A DNA stretch of 64,000 bases from Lasiosphaeris hirsuta (Eukaryota; Ascomycota; Sordariomycetes; Sordariales; Lasiosphaeriaceae), in the NCBI GenBank assembly GCA_030549175.1, contig JAUKUA010000005.1, positions 2,914,001 through 2,978,000 on the forward strand, given 5' to 3'. Position numbers and translations under genes: made by a program. Of this stretch, positions 49,574 to 59,900 are shown in pieces; the first letter of the stretch is position 1, and each line of letters begins with the position of its first letter. The notes beneath the pieces are model-generated. The model was not told the origin of the DNA. It made no database searches and saw nothing but the letters and a program-made list of their open reading frames with translations.

Positions 49574-50224
49574 GTTGGGCGGTTTGGTTGTTTAGCCTTG
49601 GGGGACAGGGTATTTTGAAGTGATAGCCGGGTATGGTCGCAAAGTCCTTTGCAATATCTTGTGGTCGGAGGGTCGTGAGGTAAGGCAGAAAGGAGGTGCT
49701 TTTTCGAGGGACGAAAAGTCACTGGTGGGATACTTAGCTGCGGGACTTAAAATCGGTCTGCCACACGTGCAGTTCCTTGGTCTGCTCCATTGCTCCATTG
49801 CACAGGAGAAGCCACTCCGGATGTTGAACCCACTATAGTGACGATCAGGCAGTCGCGCTCATCTGTTGATATTCTTTTTTATCATTGTTGTTGCCGCTAA
49901 AATGGCAAGTCTTATATGTCCATCGCTATGCCGGCTCTGCCACCTATGCCAGCCATGCCTCATTCGCTCCTTCTATGTTCTCTAGTGACCCACCCCAATA
50001 TATCGTGTGCCTAGTCTTGGAGGATGCAGTATCCCAGATCACTTAGGGGTTTTTGTTTGGGCATTGGCACAAATGTTGCTTTCAAGCACCTCATGGGGCA
50101 ATTTACTCCAGTGAGTCAAGCATAGGCTCGAATCTACGAGCCGTCCTGACACGCCGTAGGAACCCATCTGGAGCCTTTGGCCTTTATATCTCCTCCAGGT
50201 CGCTTCCGCCTCAGTTCTTGTCGG
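49574..50224. promoter_or_regulatory. TPI promoter and UTP16-like 3' region
   Basis: 650 bp between two minus-strand genes; the part next to 49573 is TPI promoter/leader. No gene seen. Confidence 0.55.
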
Positions 50225-51385
50225 TTAGCGCTGCTTGACGAAGAAGCCACGCTTTACCTGTGGCGTCCGGTTTCTCCTGAGAAGGATCTGCTTCATGTTC
50301 ACTGACTGCTGCTTAACTTTGGGCGCCAGGTTCCCGTCTCCGCGGTTTTCCACAATTCTAAACACAGTCGACCCAACCCTCTGGTCCCGTGCGGGCTTGG
50401 TATCTGCGATCCAGTTCTGCCCTGTGGCAGCCACCCTCCGTTTCTTAGCCTTCCCGTCGGCGGCAGATTCGTTCTGAGCATCTTCATCCTCATCATCGGA
50501 CTCAAGGAACTCGAGTGATAGCAACTTCGGGATCTCCTTCTTCCTCTTCTCGGGGAACAGCGGCTCCTGCTCCCGTGCAGGTGCATCGGCCTCATCTTCG
50601 CTTTCTGCTCTTGCCAGTTTCTGAGTAGACTTCTTCTCCTTTGCTTGCTGCTTGAAGAAGGCATCACGGTCTTGCCGTTTACGCTTCTGGTTAGCTGCTT
50701 GTCTATGAAATGGGTTAGCACAACTGTATCCTCTGCGCCACATAATGATAGGGTAGGGCATATCGGTTTACTTTTCTGCGGCTTTCACAGCAGCCTGCGC
50801 AGCTTTGGCCAGCTGGGCTTCGGCAGCATGTGAGGAGACGGCTTCTGGTGGTGCATCATCATCGGAATCCTCCTCTTCCTCCTCGTCAACAGCATCGAGA
50901 TCCCTTTCGGCCTCGGCACGGGCCTTAGCTGAGCGAATGATGCTGCTCTCTAGAGGGTTCTTCAGTGGGACTTCCATTGGCGTGACAAACTCGTCGTTGT
51001 CGCTGTCGTCAAATGTGATGTGCTTTTGTCTCTCCAAAGGGGTCTTGAATACATCATCCTCACTGTCCGGGATCTCTCCGTTCCTCGTGCGCATCGATGA
51101 GGACGGAAGCGGGATCTCAATGCTGACATGCTTGTGCTTTACGGAGCCAGTGTCTTTGACACGTACGGCCAGTTTTGCGCTTGTGGATGATGTCTTTTCA
51201 CTCTCCTTACCCAGAGGCTGTTCGGCCTCTTCCTGAAGATCTTGTGTCTCTAGGAGGGGCTGGACAGTCTCCTTTTGGGGTGCCTCATTATGAGAGACAT
51301 CAGACTCGCCGTCCGATGAGAGTTCGATGACGACCTTTTTTGGTTGCTGCTTGGTCGCATTGCGGGGTGTTCTTTTAGGCGCCAT
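50225..51385 (-). CDS. UTP16: UTP16-like U3 snoRNP-associated ribosome biogenesis protein
   Basis: Two exons, 51385-50772 and 50702-50225 (69 nt intron), give 363 residues. The protein is highly charged and mostly disordered: a basic start MAPKRTPRNATKQQ, acidic stretches (VDEEEEEDSDDD) and a Lys-rich linker after the intron (QAANQKRKRQDRDAFFKQQA). The C-terminus from FLESDDEDE through RVGSTVFRIVENRGDGNLAP to LLRRNRTPQVKRGFFVKQR looks like the conserved part of fungal Utp16/Bud21 family proteins, components of the small-subunit processome that act on 18S rRNA. The family call rests on this tail and general composition and is moderate. The ATG at 51385 is chosen because the frame upstream lacks another ATG before a GTG. 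It is divergent from the next gene with 471 bp between starts. Confidence 0.7.
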
Positions 51386-51856
51386 CTCACAAGAAGAGCT
51401 GCAAGGATCGCCGGGTATGAATGCTACAGGCTCGTTCTTTTCCACAACGGCAGTGTGCTGTTGCGTCGAATCGAGGGCGGTCGTTTGATGGAATCACGAA
51501 AATTATTCAGACTTTTTCTCTGCCGCTGGAGTCTGCCACGATTGGCCGCACCGTAGCCCAAGGCCCACAAAATATGATCCCTGCTCGTCCGGGCAGCTGT
51601 GCATCTCGCATCCCATATCCCGTTTCTCTCAACTCAACGAACGACTTCTCTCGTTCTTCACTTCACTTCTCATTGGGCAGCCGCAGCCCCCAACACCATA
51701 CCTTGTTAATTCACCGGTTGGATCTCGATCGATTCAAAGACTAAATATGATTCAGTAACGGTCTCCCATCCTGCGCATCATGAGATAACTCTTAGGCCGA
51801 CGATTCGCCAACGTATGAGGCGCCTGACCCCAGCGCACTGAGACTCTCTTCCAAAC
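51386..51856. promoter_or_regulatory. Divergent promoter UTP16-like / repeat-containing mitochondrial protein
   Basis: 471 bp between opposite start codons; no other feature recognised. Confidence 0.55.
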
Positions 51857-53204
51857 ATGCGTCCGCCTCAAGCTCTGGGGTCAGTAGGCTGGCGTATCTT
51901 ACGATCCCTCTCCTACGCCGCCCTACCGACACATGCAGTCCGGGTCAGTCCTGCTGCATGCTACCAGCAGTTCTCACAGTGCCCCATCTTGCCACGGTTC
52001 TTCCCATCCGGCCCACACCACGACCCAGGCCGAAGCAACAAACCACCAGCTCATTTCCGCCATGTCGTCGTAAAAACAAAGACCCTACCCAAGGCCAGAG
52101 GTCTAAGAACTGCCAGCCGGCCTGCTCTAACCTTCTCAAAGGTGGATGTGCCTCCCATGGAGTTCTGGGAGCCACTGGCGCTCATGGAAGCTCCCGAGGA
52201 CCTGACAGCCAGCATCTTCTATGAGACGGCAAAGCAGTACTGCGCCATTGCCCAGACTGGCGAGTCAACCTGGAAAGGGAAACTAGAAAGGGGTATGAAA
52301 CTGCACCACCGAATCACTGGCCGACCCCCTGCTTCTCTCGTAGAGCAGCCGGCGCCGCACATGGGGGAGTGAGACTAAGTGGAAATGCAAATACACAGAC
52401 TACGGGATCGACTCCTACACGCTGCACTACACGGGGCTGCTGCTAACCCATGGCCCTCCCGGTCCGACATGGCCGCTGGGCCTGAACATGCTCATGACTG
52501 CCTCCAGTCTGGAATACGACGCATCGGCCATTACGCTCGTTCGCCTTCTGCTGCAGACCAAGAACGGCCTGGAGAAAAAGTCATATATGGAAATCTTTAG
52601 GCCCGCCGTGGCCCACTTCAACCGCATCGTCAAGGTCGGAGACAATCCCGACGCACTCACCCTGCAGGGGCTCTTGCTAGAGCGCAAGGCGGACAATCAC
52701 AGCTCCCTGAAGAGCTTCGAACGCGCTATCGAGGCCGGCAATCGGAGCGGCGACACGTATGCCCCGGCGCAGAGGAAGCAAGCCCCCGGCACTGGCACCA
52801 ACGAGAGCAGCAGTAGCGGTGCGTTGCAGCGGAGAACACCTAAATGGTGCTGGGAAGCTGCATGTTACGTCGGGCGCGGCCGTGTCCTACTCCAGCTAGG
52901 AGGCCGCGCAGCCGCCGAAGCAAATTTCCGCATTGCGGCTCGGGAACTTGACACGGCGGGCGCCTGTCTCCTGCTCGGCAAGCTGCTGCCTCCACAGGAG
53001 GCGGAAGAGTATCTCATGAAAGCAGCTTTTTCAGCAAGTGAAGAGGCCTGTCTCCTACTCGCCGCATCGGAGCGTGAAAAGGCTATGAATCATGGCGAGC
53101 TAAGCGAGAAGGAGAAGGATAATCGCCGAAGATGGGCTGCCGAGTGGTTTCGTCTCGGGCGCAACGAAGAGGCGGCAGAGGATGTAGGTAGGGTCACATC
53201 GTGA
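51857..53204 (+). CDS. Putative mitochondrial protein with TPR/Sel1-like helical repeats
   Basis: Exons 51857-52292 and 52399-53204 give 413 residues. The 106 nt intron has a GTATGA donor, an ACTAA branch and a CACAG acceptor, and it restores one frame through DYGIDSYTLHYTGLLLTHGP. The apparent 30 nt GTGAG...CAG alternative does not keep frame. The N-terminus (MRPPQALGSVGWRILRSLSY) is basic and amphipathic, suggesting mitochondrial import. The second half is helical with Ala/Leu/Gly spacing of tetratricopeptide or Sel1 type (for example LQGLLLERKADNHSSLKSFE, ACYVGRGRVLLQLGGRAAAE). No named family is recognised with certainty; such fungal-specific proteins are usually annotated hypothetical. 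A possible C-terminal acidic end follows WFRLGRNEEAAED. Confidence 0.7.
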
Positions 53205-55471
53205 GCCGAGACATCAAGAGCCAGAGCCTACACCGGATCGAGTCAGGTTCGTGTTTGATAGATTGGGGGCACCCATGAGCGACTCGTCAGTCAGCACCAA
53301 CGTGGAAAGGCAGCCAACCAAGCGTCAGTTTCTCTCCCTGGACCCTAATACACCAATGAATACATTAGCCAATACAAACCCCCGGGACAGTACGCACATG
53401 CTTCAGTCGGGACAGACAAGAGACCTTCACTAGACAGGCGTGGTAGGTACTACAGATGTTCAAGAGCTTCGCGGCCGAAAACAAGACTTGCCGTTTGCGC
53501 GATTCTACACTACACTATCAGACCTTCTCTCGCCTTCGTACGGATATGCAGTGCGTGCAAAGCAGGACCGGTACACCACCGGCAACCGTTTCTGCTCTTT
53601 TTCCTTTCGGGCATTGCATTGCATTAACCTCTTATTCTTCTCTGCAGCCGCCTTTCTGCTCTTTTCCATTGCTTTTTCTCCTTTCACCTCTGTCTGCATC
53701 AACGATCCCGCCCGCATGCCGAACAACCAACAACACGAAAGCAAAGACATAACCCTTTCCGCCCCGCCTGCCCACCGACCCTTGGTCCCCTCCACTCTCC
53801 ACAGAGCATCAAATTGGGATCCCCAGTCCCCATCCCCCCGTCTTCAACACACGCCCCTCCCCCAGGCTTGATTCACTTCAGCGAACCCAGTCGCAGAAAA
53901 CCCCTCCCCTCTAGCTAGGGTGTGTGTCTTCAGAGACAAGACACACTGGCAGCGCTGCGAAACTAGCGTAAGTGTAGCCGGGTTTTTCACGCAAGCCACC
54001 AAAATCGACCAGGACCCAGAGCGCCGCGCGACCAAACAGATCACATAGAAAAGGGTTGCTGGCCAAAATAACCGAACCAACAACACCGCCAAGACCCACC
54101 GCCCCAAAGGAAAGAGAACAGGAAAAACAAAAGAAAAAAGATCGACAAGATCAGTGCATGGCACCGCATCGTCGCTCCGCAGGGCCCTCTTCGCTGCCCT
54201 CGCACGCCACGGTCTCCCTTTCCAGGTTTTGCGATTGGTTTCGGCGCCCAGCTCTGGCTACGCTCTGCAGAGCTTTCCCTCAAGCCACTCGTACGATTTT
54301 TCTCTCATCGTGCTGCCGCCGCCCGCCCCCTCCCAATCTCCCTCCCCCTCATCGCCGCCTCAGTCGCCCGTTAGAAGCGCTCCCCTCTCAATCCTTCCTG
54401 TTGTGAACTTGTGTTATTGTGGTTGACGTTGTTGAACCCGGGTGCTGTCACCGACTTCGATCACCGGAGCCGGGTACCTACACCCTCCAGGCCACACGAC
54501 GGCCGTGACCTTATCAATAATGCGGATTTACTACCATCTCGTGCGGATAGAATCTGAGCTAAAAACAAAACTATCGGCCGAGAAAACCGCCGTACGATTG
54601 ATTATACCCACGCATACACAAGAACATATTGTTGATCTGGTCAATTCTTTCTTTTAATTCTTGTCATCGCGACTGAGCTAGCTAACCAACCTCGTCGCAA
54701 GGGGACGAGCGAGGGATATTACCACTCCTTTCATCTGTCTCTCCTTCCCACATAATGAGCGAGGACCAAGTGGTCTTATGTGGGGAGGCATCATTATTTT
54801 GCATGCCAGGGTTGGCGTCAACACACCCCTCGGAAGGGAAGAGAAAAGGAGAGGAAAGACAAAAAAAGCCAAGCACCCAGAGTCTCAAGGTCCATGTCCA
54901 TGCAAGAAAAAATCCCATCTCAGCCTGACCGACAAGCCGGTCCCAGTTCAGCCTCCTCTTACCGTTTTTGCTGTCCATCCCCCCTCGGCAGGCAGCCAAC
55001 CGGGGATGCAAAACGCCCAAAAAGAATTCTCCGTCGGTGGTGTCCGTCCATCCGGTTTTCCCACCCCCTTGTTGTCCGTTCCCATGCTCGTGTTTCTCAT
55101 TTACTCTGTTCGTAAGGATATAGTGTAATCCGCAAAAGGCAAGGTTCTTCGCTAGTAAAGAAGGGGTATAGAATAATAATGATTAACCCGTTTGGTTTGG
55201 AAGAGAGAAACAAAAACATGGGGGGGTCGCTCCGACTAGGTATAAGCAACAAAAAAAACCGGCCAAGGAAGCCTCGTTCGTCGCCGATATAGCCAAAAAT
55301 GCCAAAGTATGCCGTAGCTCTGTATAGCCTGTCCATGTCCTCGCTGTAAATAAGTTCCACCTCTTTTCCAACGCCAGATCCACGCCGCAAATGTTTATAA
55401 TAAATAGTAGTCTCGGGCCAGGATAGGAAAAAAATCGTTTCGTCATTGTCGTTACGGCTTGAGAAATGCGA
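53205..55471. other. Convergent intergenic region with leader-like pyrimidine tracts
   Basis: 2.3 kb between two facing genes. The segment 53590-53720 is strongly pyrimidine rich on the plus strand and is followed by ATGCCGAAC at 53717 opening a 51-codon frame, a pattern usual before genes rather than after them. No protein family is visible. A T/A-rich stretch before 55471 is probably the velvet gene 3' UTR. Confidence 0.45.
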
Positions 55472-56992
55472 TTATGCAGATGAGCGCTTCTGCTTCTTCC
55501 GCGACCGTGGCTTGGTGTCCTCTTCCTCATCGTCCTCATCCCCACTATCGTCGCGCCCGTGAGGGGTGCCTGTCTTGCCATCATTACCCTTCTTGATACT
55601 GATCAGGCAGCCTTGCTCCTTGAGACGCTTTGTGAGCGGCGTGCTGGCCTTCATGCCTGGAAAGTCCTTTGCATTGTAGACTTGGAACGGTTCGCTCATT
55701 GCTGTCGCCACGATCGCCGACCTGTCTCCGGCGATCATCCTCGTGGGATCCAGCACCACTAGTGCAAACTTTAGGCGGAAGGAACCCGGCGTGCGGCAGC
55801 TGAGGTCGGGAAAGCAAAAGAAGCATCCCTCCTCGCTGTTCTCGTCGACGCCGACAAAGGGGCTTGCCACGAGTGTTCCCATAAGACGACGTTGCTGGCG
55901 GAAATCCTCCGGCATGCTGCTCATATCTTTGGTGCCTCTTTCGTCCCAGATGCTGCAGTGAACCACGCTGAATTGGTGACGCAGCCGGCGGCCACGCTCT
56001 TCGGGCGTGAGGGTGTCGTCGTGAATCGTCAACTGGACAATTGGCGGAGGATCGATGACGCGGCGGTCCCTCTCACCAAAGCCACAGCTCCTAGCTGCAG
56101 AAGGCTGCTGCCGGACGATTATTCGGTACTCCGAAGCCGGAGCTCTTACTGCTAGAGGCATTGGCTGTTTAGAGTTGCTGTTGCTATCAGAACTGAGTAG
56201 GTTCGAAATGCTCATCGACTTTGCTTCCTGTCTTGGGGATGCACTGGGCTGGGAGCTTGGGGGACTTTGCGGTGCTGGTGATGGCGCTGGGGGCAAGGAG
56301 CGGCGGTTCGGTCCTGGAGGGTAGGGTGGCTGCTGCGCCTTGATCAGTGCTGGGTGGCCATTGTCGTAGTGAAATGACTCTCCGCGCATCCGCGGAGACT
56401 GCTGTTGGAGATAAGAACGGGGCATTTGTCCTTGGCTATGGTGCTCCCGCAGGGTGTTCATTTGCCGTAACCGCAATTCCTGGGCAACTTCCTCAGAAGA
56501 TCTATCACTGGCGGTTGATGATTGGGTCGGAGAGCGGCGGACATCAGGTCTCCTGGACATTGGGTGGGGGTCGCTGCTTGGGCCCGGAAGTTGAGGAGGT
56601 GTTTGCCCCACGGGAGAGGGCGTCGCATACTCGGAGTAGTAACTTTGCTTCCCGCCGAGGTAGGGGGTATCGCGGCCATTCTGCAATGGGGAAGCGTGGC
56701 TCGGTACTGCAGTGGATATCATGGTCGCCATAGGCGGTAGCCGCGGTGGCTGCTGATGCTGGTGGTGCTGGTGCGGATGCGGGTGCTGATGTTGATGGCC
56801 ATGTTGATTCCCTTGCTGCTGCTGTTGCTGCTGTTGCTGCTGTGGCTGTAGAGGTTGAGGGAGCTGTTGCTCTGGTGCATAATACGCATGCCGCGGGGCA
56901 TATTCGTGGTAGGTGTGATGAGGTCGAGCCATACCGTCCAACATCGTGTGACGGCCAAAGTCGCGAGGAGCAAACTCGACCACTGCAGACAT
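55472..56992 (-). CDS. velC: Velvet-domain developmental regulator, VelC-like
   Basis: Velvet proteins are fungal DNA-binding regulators, with an NF-kB-like fold, that couple sporulation and secondary metabolism. Single exon, 506 residues from the ATG at 56992. The N-terminal ~270 residues are Pro/Gln/His/Ser rich, with a poly-Gln run and a His/Gln tract encoded by CAG/CAT-like repeats. The velvet domain occupies about 295-475: EYRIIVRQQPSAARSCGFGE, RRVIDPPPIVQLTIHD, a Cys-rich strand GCFFCFPDLSCRTPGSFRLK and VYNAKDFPGMKASTPLTKRL. The domain is C-terminal and lacks the long internal insertion of VelB, and it is not at the N-terminus as in VosA, so VelC is the best fit. A basic cluster (RSRKKQKR) at the end may be a nuclear signal. 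The upstream region is unusually long (7 kb to the window edge). Confidence 0.8.
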   Translation of the reverse strand: MSAVVEFAPRDFGRHTMLDGMARPHHTYHEYAPRHAYYAPEQQLPQPLQPQQQQQQQQQQGNQHGHQHQHPHPHQHHQHQQPPRLPPMATMISTAVPSHASPLQNGRDTPYLGGKQSYYSEYATPSPVGQTPPQLPGPSSDPHPMSRRPDVRRSPTQSSTASDRSSEEVAQELRLRQMNTLREHHSQGQMPRSYLQQQSPRMRGESFHYDNGHPALIKAQQPPYPPGPNRRSLPPAPSPAPQSPPSSQPSASPRQEAKSMSISNLLSSDSNSNSKQPMPLAVRAPASEYRIIVRQQPSAARSCGFGERDRRVIDPPPIVQLTIHDDTLTPEERGRRLRHQFSVVHCSIWDERGTKDMSSMPEDFRQQRRLMGTLVASPFVGVDENSEEGCFFCFPDLSCRTPGSFRLKFALVVLDPTRMIAGDRSAIVATAMSEPFQVYNAKDFPGMKASTPLTKRLKEQGCLISIKKGNDGKTGTPHGRDDSGDEDDEEEDTKPRSRKKQKRSSA

Positions 56993-59900
56993 TGGGGGAA
57001 ATTGCCACAAATAGGCGCCTGGTACAGGTGATTCGGATCTGTGGATTCAGTCAGCCTCTAGTTTTGGCTAGCAGTGGTGGTACCGCCAGAGTGGATGGTT
57101 ATACGAAAGGGGGGGATTACAGAAGAACCTGCTGCTGATTCCGAACAGCTACAAATACGAACCCAAACGACGGGGCACTGGGACAGGCGGTGTCGAGCGA
57201 AGTCTCAGCAACAGCTAGCGCCGATCCAGATAGACGCTGCTGGTGAAGGGACAGAGAGGGGGCGGAGTGTAGCCGTGAACCTGGCAGATCAGGCCTTGGG
57301 AGACAGTCGCAAATACCTCGTGCAGCTGCAGTGTACCGAAGCAGGGTTCCAGTAGATGGGCTTTTAGAGGAATACAGCTGCAAGTAACTGAGGACACGTG
57401 CAAATTTCGAAGTCGGGAAGCTCTCAGTTGCTCAAGATACCGGCTCGAGTGAAGCAAAAGTTGGTCCCACGTTGTGGCCGTTGGTGATACACTGGCGCCC
57501 AGATTCGGGAAGAGGATGCCAGTTGGATGAGTGAGAGGAGCGGGGGCGTTGGATGCAGGTGGGAGCTCAAGTGCTGGGGAGCTGGCGACGCTTTTGTTTG
57601 CTAGATCAAGTTGCCTGCAGGTTCTCGGTTCGGGATCATCTGGGCTGAAGCAGCGTGGTCTGTTGTGTCTGCGGTCTGCGGGTGGTGCAGGAACAGCACG
57701 GCATATAAGACTCGGCCCTTGACAGACTGACGAGGCCGGTAGTATGGGGCGGTGCCGCGGTGTGGAGGGCGAGTACTAGCAGTAGAGGAGGAGGGACTCG
57801 GGGTGGGCAGGCACTCGGGATATTTCAAAGTAATATGGCAAAGCCTGGGTGGTGGGCCATTGTGTGAGATTGAGAGGGCAGTAATAATATCAGGGGAACG
57901 TATCGATATCCCGAATGTCCATCAGGACGGAGGAGCTTGGGGGGCGGGAGTTAAGTACTCCGTGCCCTGACTGGACAAAACGAGAGATTCTGCAGATTGC
58001 CTGACAGGGATGGCAGGGGTTGAGGGCGACAATCCAGCAGGCGGGTTAATGGGTCAGGGAGAATGGGTGAACGAAAAGTACCGTGGCATCCCCAGGCGTA
58101 TGAATTAAGTATGAGAAACAGAAGAGAGATGTGTTTGGAAGACGGCCTAGAAGCAGTGGAAGACAGGGAAGGGCAGGGGGGCGCGAAATGCATACCGGGG
58201 GGCGGGCCAAGGTCCGTTGTAAGCCCTGGCCCTGCGGCGCCGTACTGCGCAGTGCGGTACTGCGTACAAGCCGTCCAATGCTGCAGCGAACGGTACGTAC
58301 GAAGTACTGCGTACCATTTCCACGAGACGCATCCCAGGACTGAGCGAGGCGGTTGACATTCCAGCAAGTGACCCCCTCACGCCCTCCCCCCTTCCTCTAC
58401 CCTTCCACGCACCCCCACCACCCCGGCCTAAACCCCAACCCCAGTCAGTGATCGAGCAGGGGACGAGGCACGTCAGAAATCAAATCGCCCGTGGCCTGTG
58501 AGCCTGCGAGCCTGCCGACGACAGCTCACTGTGCCAATTGGACGTCCTGCCGGGGGGTGCTGAGTGGGCGCTGCACAGAGCATCCTCACGGCTGGCTCGC
58601 ACAGTGAGGTCGTCGTGGGCTGGGGGCGGGGATGGGCATGGGCAGGCGACGAGACCCTCATAAGCTGCCTTGAATGGGTTTGTTTGGGCACGCTTGCCAG
58701 AGGGTGTCGACGCCACCGTTGTTCAGTTGGGTGGAACATGCATGACGGTGCAGCCTCTGAGGACGGACACGGTGGAGGGCCGTCAGTCAGACGGACCAAA
58801 AAAAAATAATACCACCAAGCATCGGATCCTCGGCGGCGTCGAGATGTGACAAACTGCGACAGCGAGGGCGAGGACGAACAGAGCCCGCAGAGGCCAGAGA
58901 CTGAGCACTGCGCGAGGGAGGTGGAAGAAGCCGAACCAAGTGCAAACCGCCCGATGAGAGCAGCCGAGGACCGGCTGAAGTCGAGAACCAGCAAGCAGCG
59001 CAAGCTGCCGCCGGGCCAGCAAGAGCCCTCAGTCAAGTGAAACCGAGTTACTGGACCCGGTGCAGGTTTGCAGGTGTGCAGCCAGGAGCCGCGGGACGGA
59101 AGCTGTCCATCCTGAGCGCGCAATACTGGCAACTCTTCTAAAACACTCCCGGGTCGTCCAGCAGGCTGCCGAGGACGAAGAGGACAATCCATGGAGAGAG
59201 AACGGGTTGAGGGATGCTGGATGAGGTGCTTGCCCACTGGGCCGTGGTGTGGATGGATGGATATGGATGGGCGACAGATCTGGGAAAGGCTAACCACAGG
59301 GCAACATAGGTCGCCAAGGCATGTCTCGGCGGAGGCATCTGTTCCTCGTTCCCTCCTCGACTCTGACGTCCATCCCATTGATTCCATTCGCGCGGCCGAG
59401 AGGGGAGGAGGCATGCCACCACCACTGGCAGCACCTCTTCCCGTGTGAGCTTGTGCACTGCGTTGCTTCAGGGCAGGCGCACGACCAAGGGCATCCCAGG
59501 CATTCCATCTGGCGGAAGGAGTCACTGCGACCTCCCCAGGCCCCGGTTTACGGCAGTCGCAGTGCTGTGGGTGTGGGTGTGGTGTGGTGGGTGCGTACCC
59601 AGTGCGGCACCCGCAGGGCCAGATGGGGCCAGATATGTGGGGCCCCCTGCCTGCTTGCCTCGCAGCATCTATGAGTTCTATCCATGGCAGCCTGTGGTGA
59701 GCCTGTGGCAGCAGAGGCATGCTTCCTCGAGACTGGCTCGCTCGCTCGCTGGCATCGGGCTGTGGCATCACTGAAAATTAGCCGTGCCGCGCCTCTCCGA
59801 CTCTTGCGACACTCCTTCCAAGCTCAACTTCACACTTCACCCACCATCTTGCAATGCTCCACTACAGTGACTTGCGTGTGTGTCTGCACCTGCCCGCACA

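Noticed and set aside
52369..52398. 30-nt GTGAG...CAG intron in the repeat-containing mitochondrial gene
   Set aside because: Too short for a fungal intron and does not restore the frame; the 106-nt intron 52293-52398 does.
55472..56992. Calling the velvet gene VelB or VosA
   Set aside because: The long insertion within the VelB velvet domain is absent, and the domain is C-terminal, unlike VosA; VelC fits better.
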